64,000 bases of DNA from Anthracocystis setariae (Eukaryota > Basidiomycota > Ustilaginomycetes > Ustilaginales > Ustilaginaceae), in assembly GCA_928724745.1 (NCBI GenBank), contig CAKMXJ010000042.1, positions 124,001 to 188,000 of the forward strand, written 5' to 3'. The stretch's first letter is position 1. Every line of letters starts with the position of its first letter. Below the pieces are notes generated by a model. It did not search any database, was not told the origin of the DNA, and worked only from the letters and a program-made list of their open reading frames with translations. Of this stretch, positions 43,376 to 53,215 are shown one piece after another. The translations under genes and the position numbers were made by a program.

Positions 43376-45358
43376 CTACATCAACAAAGCCGCAGTAGCA
43401 TTTGCAGCTTCGCTCTGCTTCCACGCCTTGACCTCGATACCAAGCCTTTCGCATGCCTCCCTTCCCAACTTGCTCCAGTACTCGGGCGTATTTGGCTGCT
43501 GCTCGTTGTCTCTCCTCTGTTGATCATTCACATGCGTCTTTGGCTCTCCATACCCCTTGATACCCCCTGCACGGATGAAGGCGCTCACATTCGCCTGATA
43601 CCGCAGCGTCTCGAGCACACCGATGGTCTGCAGCAACACATCGTCCAGCCTCGTCTCGGGAATTCGCTTCTCCTTCTCCTTCTTCTTCTTCTGCTCCTTG
43701 TTCCCACCCTGCTCTTCCACCTCTACAGTAATGTCGCTCTTGTTCCCATCCCCGATCGAGAGATCCGAATCGTACTCGAGCTCGACCACCTCTTCGTGCT
43801 CCTCTGACCCGACGATTGCCGAGTCTTGAAGCTCCTGACGAATGAAATTGCGCATTACCTTTGCTGCCTGCTTTTCGAATTCGGGGATGAGCAGATGGTT
43901 GTGCGGTTGCAACCTCGCCTTGGCCACACTGTCGTCGACCAACACGGTGTTGTGCTGTCCCCACGGTCCGAGTTGCTGTGCACGTCGAGCGGCTTTGAGC
44001 GCGGCACTGACACCGTCGGCGTCGGGCGCATCGTCGGGTTGCGCCTGATCGAGTCGATCCCTGGCCTCAGCCAACAATCTTCCGGGAGAAGCCAAGTGGT
44101 TGGCGTGCGCGTTGAGTTCGGCCCACACGATCTCGAGATCCTTGATAGACTCGGCTTTCGACTGGAAGAAACGCTGCGGTACGAGCGTGTCCCTCGCCCA
44201 CACGCGCAGGATCTGTGCACGCACATGCGAATCCAACGAAGCACGCACCATGGCATCAACATTGAGTGGCATTGCCGAAGACCAGACCACGACTTGGGCT
44301 TTGCCGTTCGAGATGGGCTCCGAAGTGTCGGTCCAAAAATGCGAGCCGTGTGGTCGCTCGATTGGAGGCGTTTGATTCTTGTCTTGAGACACTGGAGAGG
44401 AGGGGGTGGTGGTAGTGGTAGTGGTAGTGGTAGTAGTGGTGGTGGTGGTGTCTGTACCGAGACAGTATTGAAGGAAACTCAGTAGGAACGGTCTGGGAAC
44501 TGCGCGGACCGAATCGAGTGCCCTTCCATTGCCACTCTTGGCACGAAACACAAGCGTACCGTTGAGGTCCACGATGACGAGCAGCTGGCGATCCTTGACC
44601 TCTTGCTCGCTCAGTTGCCTCGGCTCCTCGGATGCTTTCTGGAAATACTCTGGTCGGGGAGCTGCACGGATAGCGGGAGCCAATCGCCACGAGAAGGGTC
44701 CCTTGGGTGCGCCTGATGGGGGAGACATGCTGGATGGTGGAGGAGCTCCTCTTTGGACTGGATATGAATTGGGATGACTTGAGGACGAGCTGGAGGCGTG
44801 GTTCTTATATGTGTGCTCATCAGCGGACTGAGGATAGTTCCAAGCGTTGTGGCCATGTCGCATAGCTTTCGGAGCGGAGGGAGGCGCCTGGTCGACGCTT
44901 TGTGAATGTGGATGCGATCGTCGATGCGGGTACGGATGAGGATGGGGCGCCAAGAAAGCCGCGCTGCTGCCATACGAGTGCGGATGTGCGTCTTGCACAT
45001 ACGCCTCTTCTGCCCACCGAGGATGCGCATCTGCTGCATGGGCCCATCCGTGCTGATTGTAATCGTGGTATTGCGCACGATCGTAGCCGGATGCATCGTC
45101 GGCATAGTAGCCATTGTTGGGAGGCTGGTGGGAAGATGCAGGGTAATACTGCTGCTGGTAGCTCTGTTGTTGCGGATATGCTTGGTGGTAGTAGTCGTGC
45201 GCATAGGGTGTGTTGTCGTTGGCGTATGCGTAGTCTTGTGGATGTTGCGAGTTGGAGGAGTGCTGCTGACCCTTGACCCATGTGCGCTGTTTGTTGCTGC
45301 GTGCAAACTTGCCGCCCCGACGCGGTTTGGATTGCGACTGCGGTTGTGGCCGAGGCAT
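43376..45358 (-). CDS. FCP1/NIF-type HAD-family protein with altered catalytic motif
   Basis: A 660-residue protein from ATG 45358 (MPRPQPQSQSKPRRGG); an in-frame ATG at 45406 would add 16 residues. Residues 30-250 are Tyr/Gln/His-rich and disordered. The FCP1 homology domain begins about 257 with LLVIVDLNGTLVFRAK, then VVVWSSAMPLNVDAMV (motif II) and NTVLVDDSVAKARLQPHNHL (motif III), ending about 545. The catalytic signature should be DxDxT; here it is Asp264-Leu-Asn266-Gly-Thr268, so the second Asp (general acid) is replaced by Asn. I recall the same DLNGT variant in related fungal proteins, so this is probably a conserved feature rather than damage. A poly-Thr run (about 44403-44450) interrupts the domain. 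The C-terminus is Lys/Glu-rich. Substrate unknown. Confidence 0.82.
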   Translation of the reverse strand: MPRPQPQSQSKPRRGGKFARSNKQRTWVKGQQHSSNSQHPQDYAYANDNTPYAHDYYHQAYPQQQSYQQQYYPASSHQPPNNGYYADDASGYDRAQYHDYNQHGWAHAADAHPRWAEEAYVQDAHPHSYGSSAAFLAPHPHPYPHRRSHPHSQSVDQAPPSAPKAMRHGHNAWNYPQSADEHTYKNHASSSSSSHPNSYPVQRGAPPPSSMSPPSGAPKGPFSWRLAPAIRAAPRPEYFQKASEEPRQLSEQEVKDRQLLVIVDLNGTLVFRAKSGNGRALDSVRAVPRPFLLSFLQYCLGTDTTTTTTTTTTTTTTTPSSPVSQDKNQTPPIERPHGSHFWTDTSEPISNGKAQVVVWSSAMPLNVDAMVRASLDSHVRAQILRVWARDTLVPQRFFQSKAESIKDLEIVWAELNAHANHLASPGRLLAEARDRLDQAQPDDAPDADGVSAALKAARRAQQLGPWGQHNTVLVDDSVAKARLQPHNHLLIPEFEKQAAKVMRNFIRQELQDSAIVGSEEHEEVVELEYDSDLSIGDGNKSDITVEVEEQGGNKEQKKKKEKEKRIPETRLDDVLLQTIGVLETLRYQANVSAFIRAGGIKGYGEPKTHVNDQQRRDNEQQPNTPEYWSKLGREACERLGIEVKAWKQSEAANATAALLM

Positions 45359-45669
45359 GTTGGTCCTGACCAAAATATGTATGGCACGCCTGCACAGGTA
45401 TTCCATGTATATGCGCAAACGGGGTTGTGATTGGGTGGGTAGTGAATCGAACGAGGAGGAGCAGATGGATGAAACACTGAAAAGGAAAACCGCCGAAAGA
45501 AAACAAAGTGAAAAACGCGTGCGTCCGAGTGCCGAGAAACGACCGAATTTGTGGAGAAATGCGTCCGCTTTTTTTGGGAAAATGCAAAATTATAATAATA
45601 ATAAATGCGCTGCAAAATGCGCTGCTTTCACGCTGAAAGCACATCTGCTCACGTCACACTTGGCACCCA

Positions 45670-45700
<31 letters not shown>

Positions 45701-45747
45701 GTCATCATCATCATCATCATCGTCATCGTAACGCGCCTCAACTCAAC
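45359..45747. promoter_or_regulatory. Divergent promoter: HAD gene / membrane protein gene
   Basis: 389 bp between divergent ATGs. Near 45588-45604 is an AT-rich patch (TTATAATAATAATAAA) that could serve as a TATA region for either side. A (CAT)n/(CAC)n trinucleotide run at about 45670-45728 lies in the probable leader of the plus-strand gene. Confidence 0.5.
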
Positions 45748-46866
45748 ATGGCGGATTCAGACACGTCCGACTCGCATCATCAGCAACATCAACGGCGCTC
45801 CGTACACGCTACCCGCCAGCCAAGCGTGCTTGGATCCATGGCCAAGCTTGTGCGTCTGGCACTCATCGCACTGATCCTCGCCGTGATCGTACCGTATGTC
45901 AAACCGTGGTTTATCGGCTCCCCCAACAGCGGTGGTGGTAACAATCTCACTACTCCCGTAGCCGATGTTCGGGCACATAAAAACTCATTCCACCATGCCA
46001 CCAAGAAGGCGAACCGAGTGGAGTCGATTAACCCCAGTATGGACGAGGATGCGGATTCGGATGCGGATGTGGACGTGTTCAACTTTAAACACCAGGACTA
46101 TCTCTCGCTCGCTCGTAAGGATATTTCCAGTGCATCTCCCACTGCCGTGATCACCAGTTCGCAAACACCGACGGTCAAGAAGCGCAACTCGAAACCACGC
46201 ACCAACGCCCATCGCGATGAGGACGATACCGAGCGAATCACATCGATCACAACCACCCTTGTCACCGCGCTCTCCCTCCTCTATACCCTCTCACTCACCA
46301 TGCTTCATTGGATGTTCATCCCATTCCGTCTGCTCCTCTCGCTTTTCGCTTCGCTTTCGATCTCGATCTATCACCTGTTTCGATCGGTACTTTCACGAAC
46401 ACTTCAACCTATCCTCTACATCCTCGCGCCGCTCACCTACCTCGTCTCCGGCATCTACTCTGTCTTTTTCCAAACCCCGCTCAATATCGTAGCAAACGTG
46501 GTGCACGAGTTGTATCCAGTGTACATCTTCCTCGGTGCCGCCACCGTCGTCGGATTGACCATGGGCATCTTCGCTTCAGCAGTGCTCTACTTGACTGCCT
46601 TCGTGTTCGTCGATCGCACAATCCCCCAACAACAACCAAACTTATCGCACATGGAGAAAAGTAGCGACGAAAGCTCTCTACGTCATACCCACTCAGGTGC
46701 GAGAGTCAAGTCCAATGTTCAAACTTCAAGATATTCACATTTCAACCCCAACCAATCCAACGTCTACACCGCCTCCCCACTCGTCTCTCCAACCACTTCC
46801 TACCGCCCCTCAGCATATCCACCCTTCTCACCCGATTCATCACACTTGCGCGCCACTGTAGCCTAA
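45748..46866 (+). CDS. Multi-pass membrane protein, function unknown
   Basis: 372 aa from ATG 45748 (MADSDTSDSHHQQHQRR). A first hydrophobic segment spans about 31-54 (MAKLVRLALIALILAVIVPY). After an acidic, Ser-rich stretch with a basic cluster (VKKRNSKPRTNAHRDEDD) come further hydrophobic spans between about 175 and 295 (e.g. SLLYTLSLTMLHWMFIPFRL, PILYILAPLTYLVSGIYSVF and IFLGAATVVGLTMGIFASAV). The C-terminal ~70 residues are polar and Ser/Pro-rich, probably cytosolic. I recall similar uncharacterised proteins with the order PFRLLL...PLTYL...FQTP...LYPVYIFLG in other fungi, but no function. It has no signal peptide. It is convergent with the RING gene, 60 bp apart. Confidence 0.85.
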   Translation: MADSDTSDSHHQQHQRRSVHATRQPSVLGSMAKLVRLALIALILAVIVPYVKPWFIGSPNSGGGNNLTTPVADVRAHKNSFHHATKKANRVESINPSMDEDADSDADVDVFNFKHQDYLSLARKDISSASPTAVITSSQTPTVKKRNSKPRTNAHRDEDDTERITSITTTLVTALSLLYTLSLTMLHWMFIPFRLLLSLFASLSISIYHLFRSVLSRTLQPILYILAPLTYLVSGIYSVFFQTPLNIVANVVHELYPVYIFLGAATVVGLTMGIFASAVLYLTAFVFVDRTIPQQQPNLSHMEKSSDESSLRHTHSGARVKSNVQTSRYSHFNPNQSNVYTASPLVSPTTSYRPSAYPPFSPDSSHLRATVA

Positions 46867-46926
46867 GCCCTTCACTTTTCTCGTGTCAATCAACTTTGTT
46901 TTTGCTGCATTATACATCGCTGCCAA

Positions 46927-49107
46927 CTAAAACTCATCTTCTTCTTCTTCTTCCTCCTCCCCCTCCGCCTCCTCATCCTCCTCGCCGTCCTCGTCATCCA
47001 CGATTCGAGCCCGACGACGACGACCGCTATCTGTGCTACTTGTCATGTGACGATTCGTCTCTTCCTCATCTTCTTCACTGTCTCCTCTGCCGAAATCGCT
47101 CTCTCCCTCCTCCTCCTCCTCCTCCTCGTCATCCGCAACGCGTCCCCGCCCTCCCCTCCTGCCAATTCCGCCATACTCGATACTGCTATCGCTTGCATCT
47201 TGCTCCGCATCCTCCTCATTGACTTCATCATCAGAGATCTCAATCGCTGATCCCGTCCCACCTCTCCTCGGGCCGGGCACAAAGTCGTCGTCCTCTTCCT
47301 CATCCTCTTCACCGTCAAAGTAATTCGCCTCACTCCCGTCCATGTCATCTTCATCTTCGTCCCCCTCATCCGCCATGCCTCGTCGTCCATACACGTCATC
47401 GTCCCGCACAATAAAGTCGTCCATCTCCTCATCGTACTCGTAATCGTCCTCTTCATCGTACTCATCGTAGGCGAATCCGTCATCCGAAGATCCCAACATC
47501 CCACGTCTACCATCACCGACCTCATCTCGGTCCAGTCTCGTCCTCCCGTGCAATCCTTCCGACCTGCCATTCCTCTCTTCAAACTCCCGCAGCCTCTGCG
47601 CCAGACTCATGTTGTCCCGATACGGACGGTCCAAATCCTCGTCTTCCATGTCCGTATCCATGCCATCCATATCACCCCATCCCCCGCGCCTCATCCCATC
47701 GTAATCCGAGTTCGAGTCGTACTCGATACCGCAGTGAGGATTACTACAAGCGCCATCAAAGATCTCCGAGCCGCAACTACCGCATCTCGGCACGCCGTCC
47801 ACCTCGTCAAAGATGATCCGCCGCGGTCCATCCGCACTAAAGATATCTTCCCACAACTTGGCGCCCTTGGGCAAGTCTTCCCCCTTGCGACGCACCTTGT
47901 CGTCCACCGTCACCAGCACGTCGCTGGTTTCGGCGAGATCCAAGTCCACTTTAGCCTTCTTGCTCAGCTGAAGTCCCTCGTCCACCTTTTCCAGCATGTC
48001 GCGCACCAAAAACACTTCGACCGGTGGACAGGCGAGCTCGGTGCGGCACGAAGGGCAGATCTTTTTGCGTTTCAGGATGCGAGTGCGTTGATACTGCTCC
48101 CTCTCTTCGCGCGACCACGATTCTGGTGCTTGAGCTTCGCCATCCACGTGCTTTGTGAACCACGAGCGGAGACAGTGGATGCAGAACACGTGACCGCAAG
48201 GCGCAAGCACACACGGCCTGAACGAAGGCTCGATGCAAATGTGGCAGATGCATTGGCCGTGAAGGTCTTGAAACAGGGCTTGTTGCTTGGTGAGAATGTC
48301 GACATTATGCTCCGCCGTGGCCCTTGCTTCCAAGAGCTGGAACTCGAGCTGACGGATTCGAAGTTGCAAGGCTGCTGAGTCTGCCGCCTTGATCTGTAGC
48401 GGCTCAGGTTCGATAGCCGTGGTGAAGGACGCTGAGCTTGGGTGCGATTCACCTTGAGAGTCTTCGGTACCAGCGCGTCTGCGCTTGCGGGTATGTGCGA
48501 TGACTTCAACACTGTCGGGCTCAGTGGTTGCGGGGGCTGTCGCTTTCAAGCCTTGTTTCTCATTTTGACCGTCGTTGACATCATCGTCATCGAAGAGTGC
48601 GAGTGCGAGTTCGGTTTGTCGCGTCTTTGAGGATGTTGCCTTGCCTACTGCCCCGATTGCGCCTGTTGCTGCAGCTGGCTTGGATTTGGAGGCCGCGCTA
48701 GGCAATGCCTGATTGACGGTGACCACGTTTCCCGGGGAGTCCATGATGTCCTTGGACGGTATCGGGTCTTGCTTTTTGGAAGCAGGTGCAGGTGAATCGG
48801 TGATCCCGTCCGAGGACCCAGCCTTGTCTGGAATTGTGTTGGGACGCTTCGACGGGCTTGAGGTCGAGACTGCATCGATGTCTTTGCTATGGTTTTGACG
48901 AGTGCGGCTCTTCTTGGTTGTTTCTTGGTCAGGTGGTGGAGTAACGGTTTCTCGGTCCACACTAATCTTTGCCCTGGCATCGCGTTTGCTACCAAGATTC
49001 GCCTTACTCGATGAAGAGGATGCCACGGGGCCATCGTTGACAATGGTATCGTCTGACGTGGCAGATTTGCGCCTGCTCTTGCGCAGTGAAGTTGTGGTCT
49101 CCACCAT
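46927..49107 (-). CDS. RING-finger E3 ubiquitin ligase candidate (Psh1-like architecture)
   Basis: 726 aa from ATG 49107 (MVETTTSLRKSRRKSAT). Residues 1-235 are disordered and basic. A short coiled coil (LQLRIRQLEFQLLEARATAE, about 247-266) precedes a C3HC4 RING: Cys288/Cys291, Cys304-x-His306, Cys309/Cys312 and Cys351/Cys354, with a longer than usual loop between the third and fourth pairs. A second Cys cluster, CGSCGSEIFDGACSNPHC (about residues 440-460), could bind another zinc. The final ~230 residues are extremely acidic (Asp/Glu/Gly-rich). A RING plus a small zinc cluster plus an acidic tail resembles yeast Psh1, the ligase that removes mislocalised CENP-A. That is an architectural analogy only. 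The gene should act in the nucleus, given its basic clusters (RKRRR at about 207-211). Confidence 0.82.
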   Translation of the reverse strand: MVETTTSLRKSRRKSATSDDTIVNDGPVASSSSSKANLGSKRDARAKISVDRETVTPPPDQETTKKSRTRQNHSKDIDAVSTSSPSKRPNTIPDKAGSSDGITDSPAPASKKQDPIPSKDIMDSPGNVVTVNQALPSAASKSKPAAATGAIGAVGKATSSKTRQTELALALFDDDDVNDGQNEKQGLKATAPATTEPDSVEVIAHTRKRRRAGTEDSQGESHPSSASFTTAIEPEPLQIKAADSAALQLRIRQLEFQLLEARATAEHNVDILTKQQALFQDLHGQCICHICIEPSFRPCVLAPCGHVFCIHCLRSWFTKHVDGEAQAPESWSREEREQYQRTRILKRKKICPSCRTELACPPVEVFLVRDMLEKVDEGLQLSKKAKVDLDLAETSDVLVTVDDKVRRKGEDLPKGAKLWEDIFSADGPRRIIFDEVDGVPRCGSCGSEIFDGACSNPHCGIEYDSNSDYDGMRRGGWGDMDGMDTDMEDEDLDRPYRDNMSLAQRLREFEERNGRSEGLHGRTRLDRDEVGDGRRGMLGSSDDGFAYDEYDEEDDYEYDEEMDDFIVRDDDVYGRRGMADEGDEDEDDMDGSEANYFDGEEDEEEDDDFVPGPRRGGTGSAIEISDDEVNEEDAEQDASDSSIEYGGIGRRGGRGRVADDEEEEEEEGESDFGRGDSEEDEEETNRHMTSSTDSGRRRRARIVDDEDGEEDEEAEGEEEEEEEDEF

Positions 49108-50711
49108 CTCGGCGGAGAGATGCAGTGCGGGATGGCTTGATCAAAGGGGTCAGATGATGATCCTTTTCCAACACGCCTGTTGTCCGTTTGAGCGAGTCGG
49201 GATAGAAAATGAACTCGTGCTTGCTTACGATGAGCTTTGTGTATGACGAAGGAAGGGCATGCAAGCGGGTGTGTTTGCTAGCAGCGGAGAGTGGCGATGT
49301 TTCGATGTAAGACTGGGATGAGACCGACGCAGAATGGGAGTTAAAGCGCGAGCGTGTGTGCAGATACAGTAGGAGGAGGAATGGATGGAGCCAAGACGTA
49401 GGAGGTCGAAAGCGGATGTGTGGGGTTTTTGTGGTGGGGCTCAGCTGTATCGACTGAGCAGACTGCGCTACGTCGGGTGGCTAATGTGGCGAAATGCAAT
49501 TGCAGATGAGGTTGTGATCGAACACGAATATAGCTGTCGGCACGCAGTGTTGGGAGTTAGAAAGTCAGCAAAAAGGGCTTCTTCAATCTCTGTTGCGGTC
49601 GGTGGGAGAATTCGAGGATGTGTGCGTGTGTGTGGTGTAGAGAGACAGAGAGAGAGAGAGGAGCACGGGAACAAGAGCAGCTCGCTAGTCTCGAGTCGGA
49701 TGAGCCGCAACGTTGATTTTGGCTTGCAGACACTTGGAGCAGATTTGGGCTGCGCAAGAAGGTAAGTCGGGAAGATCGAGCTCGGCGTACCAGAGCAGCA
49801 GCATGCAAGTTTGAAAGATTGAAAGGATGGAAGAAGAAAGAGGACAAAGGGACCGTGCAAATCCAAGTAGCGTCGAGAGCTATCATGCACGCAAGTCCCT
49901 GCTCTCGACGTTGCGTTCGGACCCTGATCTGGCTGAGCCAAAGACTAGCACCGCAACGATGGCAAGCACCGGAAAAAAAAAAAAAAAAAAAAAAAAAAAA
50001 CTGGCAGTCCCACACGCAGGCAGAGGGCCAATGCAGGCCGCGGCGCGTATCCCTCTCAAGAGTCTGCTCTGTCGTCCCAAAGGGAAAGATATAAAAGAAA
50101 ATAGTTGGGTCAGGCATGCGTGCGTGCGTGCGTGCGTGCGTGTTTGCCGCGTCAGCCCGAAGCAACACCACAATCACTCTAGCTTTTTCTTTATTTTTTC
50201 GATGGCAGCCAGAGAGTCAGACCTATAAAGTGGAGGGCGAGAGCAAGACTTCTCTTTTCTCAGTCCACAGCAGCAAGCACAGCGTCAGCGTCAGCGTCAG
50301 CGTCAATTTGTTTGCTATCTCTCGCACTTGAATTGACGCGGCTGTCACGACGCTTATCAACCACTACGAACACGATGGCAACTAGTTCCGATTCAGATTC
50401 ATCCTGGGCATGAAGAGAGACGAGCGAAATACTGTACCAGACAAATCACAACGCAGTCGCTTCTTGTCCACTTGGAAATGGTCATGCGCAAGCTCAAGCT
50501 CCAGCAAATGGTAACAAACGGTGCCAACGAACCGCTCTGCAGGCAACGAGGACAGGCTCGTAGTTAGTTTTTAACAAGCTGGTTGCGCTCGGGGTGATGG
50601 TCAGTGCTGGCTTGTTGGCTCAGCGAACTGGTCTAGATTACACAAATGTACAACAAAAGGAAATGCGGATGGATGCTTTACTAGGAAAGGGAGATCTGTG
50701 ATGCGCTAGGG
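49108..50711. other. Intergenic region with A28 tract and orphan TATA-like promoter
   Basis: 1.6 kb between the RING gene start and the arginase stop. Contents: a short GA run (about 49641-49661), an A28 tract at 49973-50000, a (GCGT)6 repeat at about 50115-50141, a TATAAAG element at about 50223-50229 and a (GCGTCA)n repeat at about 50281-50305. A short 12-codon frame starts at ATG 50372. No full-length protein-like frame was found. Confidence 0.5.
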
Positions 50712-51680
50712 CTAGAGAAGCGTCTCACCCATCGCAGAGCGGATCAGAGAGCAGCCGACAGCAATCGTCTGTTGAGCTTCGCGGTCCTCGAGCAACGATG
50801 GGTTGACCTCCATCAAGTCGAGAGCAACCAGACAACCGGTTTCATACAGCGCCTCACAGATGTAGTGACCCTCGCGGAACGTAAGACCGCCTCGGACGGG
50901 TGTACCGGTGCTGGGAGCGACGCTGGGGTCGAGGGCATCGACGTCGAACGAAAGGTGGATGGGACGGTCGCGCTTGCCTGCTCCGCCATTGACGTGATCG
51001 AGAGCCATCTCAACAACCTTGCCGATGCCGTACTTGTCGACGTGGTGCATGCTAAACGCCTTGATGTTGTGCTGCTTGAGGATCTTGCGCTCTCCAGAGT
51101 CGATGTCGCGCAGACCGATGTAGACCAGGCTGTTAGGGCGCAGAAGCGGCTTCTTGGGCACCCAAGAGTTGAAAGGCTCGACGTCAGTGCCGTCCAATCC
51201 GAGGAGGAACGAAACGGGGCAGCCATGGAGGTTGCCGGATTCGGTGGTTTCAGGGGTGTTGATGTCGGCGTGGGCGTCGATCCAGATGAGCGCGGCATCT
51301 GGGTGAGCACGCAACGAGCCAGACACAGTGCCGAGTGCCAAACTATGGTCGCCTCCGAGTGTAAGTGGAAGCTTGCCCTGCTTGGCGTGCGATTCGACCA
51401 CCGCCGCTACCTCCTTGGTGACCGCCGACACGGTTCGTGGAAGCTTCATGATGCCAATGTCGGTGTCCGTAGCCATTTTCTCGTTGATGTGATCGAACGA
51501 GTGGTGGCCATCGAACTCGACGTTCCAGCCAAGCGATTCGAGCTGCTTGCAGATGCCAGCCGAGACGAGCGAGACGGGTCCCGTGTCGACACCCTGACGC
51601 CTTTGACCGCCCGAGAATGGGCAGCCGACGATGGCGACCGTCTTCTCCTGGAGGAACCGTTCGTGAAGTAGCTTGGTCAT
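50712..51680 (-). CDS. CAR1: Arginase
   Basis: Mn-dependent hydrolase converting arginine to ornithine and urea, 322 aa from ATG 51680 ([20 protein letters not shown]). All signature motifs are intact: GGDHSLALG (His112), DAHADINTP (Asp135, His137, Asp139) and [22 protein letters not shown] (Asp246, Asp248). Length matches fungal and animal arginases. It belongs to arginase rather than agmatinase by the [16 protein letters not shown]-terminal motif. The same frame stays open upstream to an ATG at 51839, which would add 53 mostly Ser/Arg/Thr residues. A TTATAA element sits at 51830-51836 and probably places the transcript start downstream of that ATG, so the shorter form is preferred. It is divergent from SUB2. 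Confidence 0.95.
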   Translation of the reverse strand: MTKLLHERFLQEKTVAIVGCPFSGGQRRQGVDTGPVSLVSAGICKQLESLGWNVEFDGHHSFDHINEKMATDTDIGIMKLPRTVSAVTKEVAAVVESHAKQGKLPLTLGGDHSLALGTVSGSLRAHPDAALIWIDAHADINTPETTESGNLHGCPVSFLLGLDGTDVEPFNSWVPKKPLLRPNSLVYIGLRDIDSGERKILKQHNIKAFSMHHVDKYGIGKVVEMALDHVNGGAGKRDRPIHLSFDVDALDPSVAPSTGTPVRGGLTFREGHYICEALYETGCLVALDLMEVNPSLLEDREAQQTIAVGCSLIRSAMGETLL

Positions 51681-53215
51681 TGTGAAAATGTGGGGTTTGC
51701 TTGCGGAGCCCGAGGTGATTGATTCAGTGCGGGAAAGTAAGCCAACACGAGCTTGGGGACGATCGTGGACAGCTATGGACGATGATTGATGGAGCTGAAG
51801 GATGGTGAGAATGCCCGACGAGCGTGCTGTTATAAGCATTTCTGAACTTCACCCCTTGTCCACTACTCCTCGAACCCAGCCACGGCTAGCGAGCCGCGAG
51901 CAACACGGACAGCGTCGATCCGGCAGTAATGCTGGAAGGCGGACAGGGTCCTACCCTTTTCTGGCTAGGGTAGGGCTCCAGGCAGAGCCGAAGATGCAAC
52001 GCCCAGGAATGTCTGAATGCCGGCAATCAGTCCGGCTATTGGCGCGGATACTGGCTGAGCTGCCTCTCTTTTTTTTTTTTTTTTTTTTTTTTTGTTGCTT
52101 TCTTTTGAGGTCAATGAAATCGTAAAAATCAGCTTTCGGTGTTGACCGTCGGCGCGTCATCTTCTGCCTGCCTATCTACAGAGTAGTATCTCGTTCGGCC
52201 GTCGATCCAAGTCTGCTGATTCCGTCCAGTTTGGATCGCGGCATGCTACAGTATGTCGGATGCGGCCTCTTGCCTATCAGACCGGCAACAAGACTGGAGA
52301 TCAGATCGCTCGAAACATGCCGCTTGGCATGCGACCCTCTTGTCCTGATAGTCATTACACCGTGCTAGCCAGCCAAACTTCTTCCGTCCAAGATGCCGAC
52401 CGAAGAGATACAGCAAGCCGGCTTCAACGGTCGTTCAGGTTCAAGGTCGATCGGTATCTGTCCCGATCGGGATGCCGATGGCGGATCTCTCAATTTCGTT
52501 CCATTTTTGGGGTTCGATTTATGGAGTCGAATTTACTGGATCAAATAATCAATATTTTCTGTGCGGAAACATTTATCGCTCGTACTGTTTGGTCTCTCGC
52601 AGACAACTACTTAACCTGACATTGACCTCTCTTCCATTCCGCCGAATGACTTATACAACCCCTTGCAATGATAGTCATTTGGCTAAAAGCGCTGCAGAAC
52701 TCGATTCTCAGCCATACGATGTTTGAACGTATGATTTTGACGGCGTGGCTCGTTGAGCTATATCGTACGAGAGAACTCGCCGAAACGGAATTGACAGCGA
52801 ATGTGCCTCGAGACGCGACGGGCAAAGGTACGGTGCGCTTTTGGAAGGCGATCACTCGGCGGCAAGGGCAAAATGAGCCATGTGTGTGTGTGTGTGTGGA
52901 ATCCAGTGAAATGCAGTGCGCACAGTTCGTGCAGCCGTGTTGCCCAGTCTGTCTCTGAGGCACTATTCGACTCTGTTGTTGCTTGGAAGAGCTTCATTTC
53001 TGCGCACTGTCTGTCACTTTGGCCGATACTGTATTCGTGTTTCGACCAATTCAACTTGTTCGCGCTCATTCCGTTCTTCTCCTCTCTACCATCATCTGTG
53101 CTTTGATCATCACCGCGTATTCCTTTATTCTCGTCCATACAGCTCTCCATTATCGCATCTACGCCTATTGCTTCGCTCGCATTCAGCCTTTGTACAACAA
53201 CTAACTTCAGCAACC
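51681..53215. other. Divergent intergenic region arginase / SUB2
   Basis: 1.5 kb. It contains a TTATAA element at 51830-51836 that suits the arginase promoter, a T25 tract at 52069-52093, a short TG run near 52880-52898, and the pyrimidine-rich SUB2 leader (about 53060-53215). No coding frame resembling a protein was seen, and no CCAAT box close to SUB2 was found. Confidence 0.5.

Noticed and set aside
45359..45406. Longer start for the FCP1-type gene at ATG 45406
   Set aside because: The 16 extra residues (MEYLCRRAIHILVRTN) look unrelated to the polar head, and the next ATG 45358 has a good context; kept only as an alternative.
49385..49765. 126-codon plus-strand frame upstream of the RING gene
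   Set aside because: Low-complexity Arg-rich translation with no homology pattern, overlapping the probable RING promoter and a GA run.
49973..52093. A28 and T25 tracts flanking the arginase gene as signs of a retrotransposed or inserted block
   Set aside because: The tracts are hundreds of bases from the gene, no target-site duplication or terminal repeat is visible, and similar homopolymers occur elsewhere (A18 at 6614).
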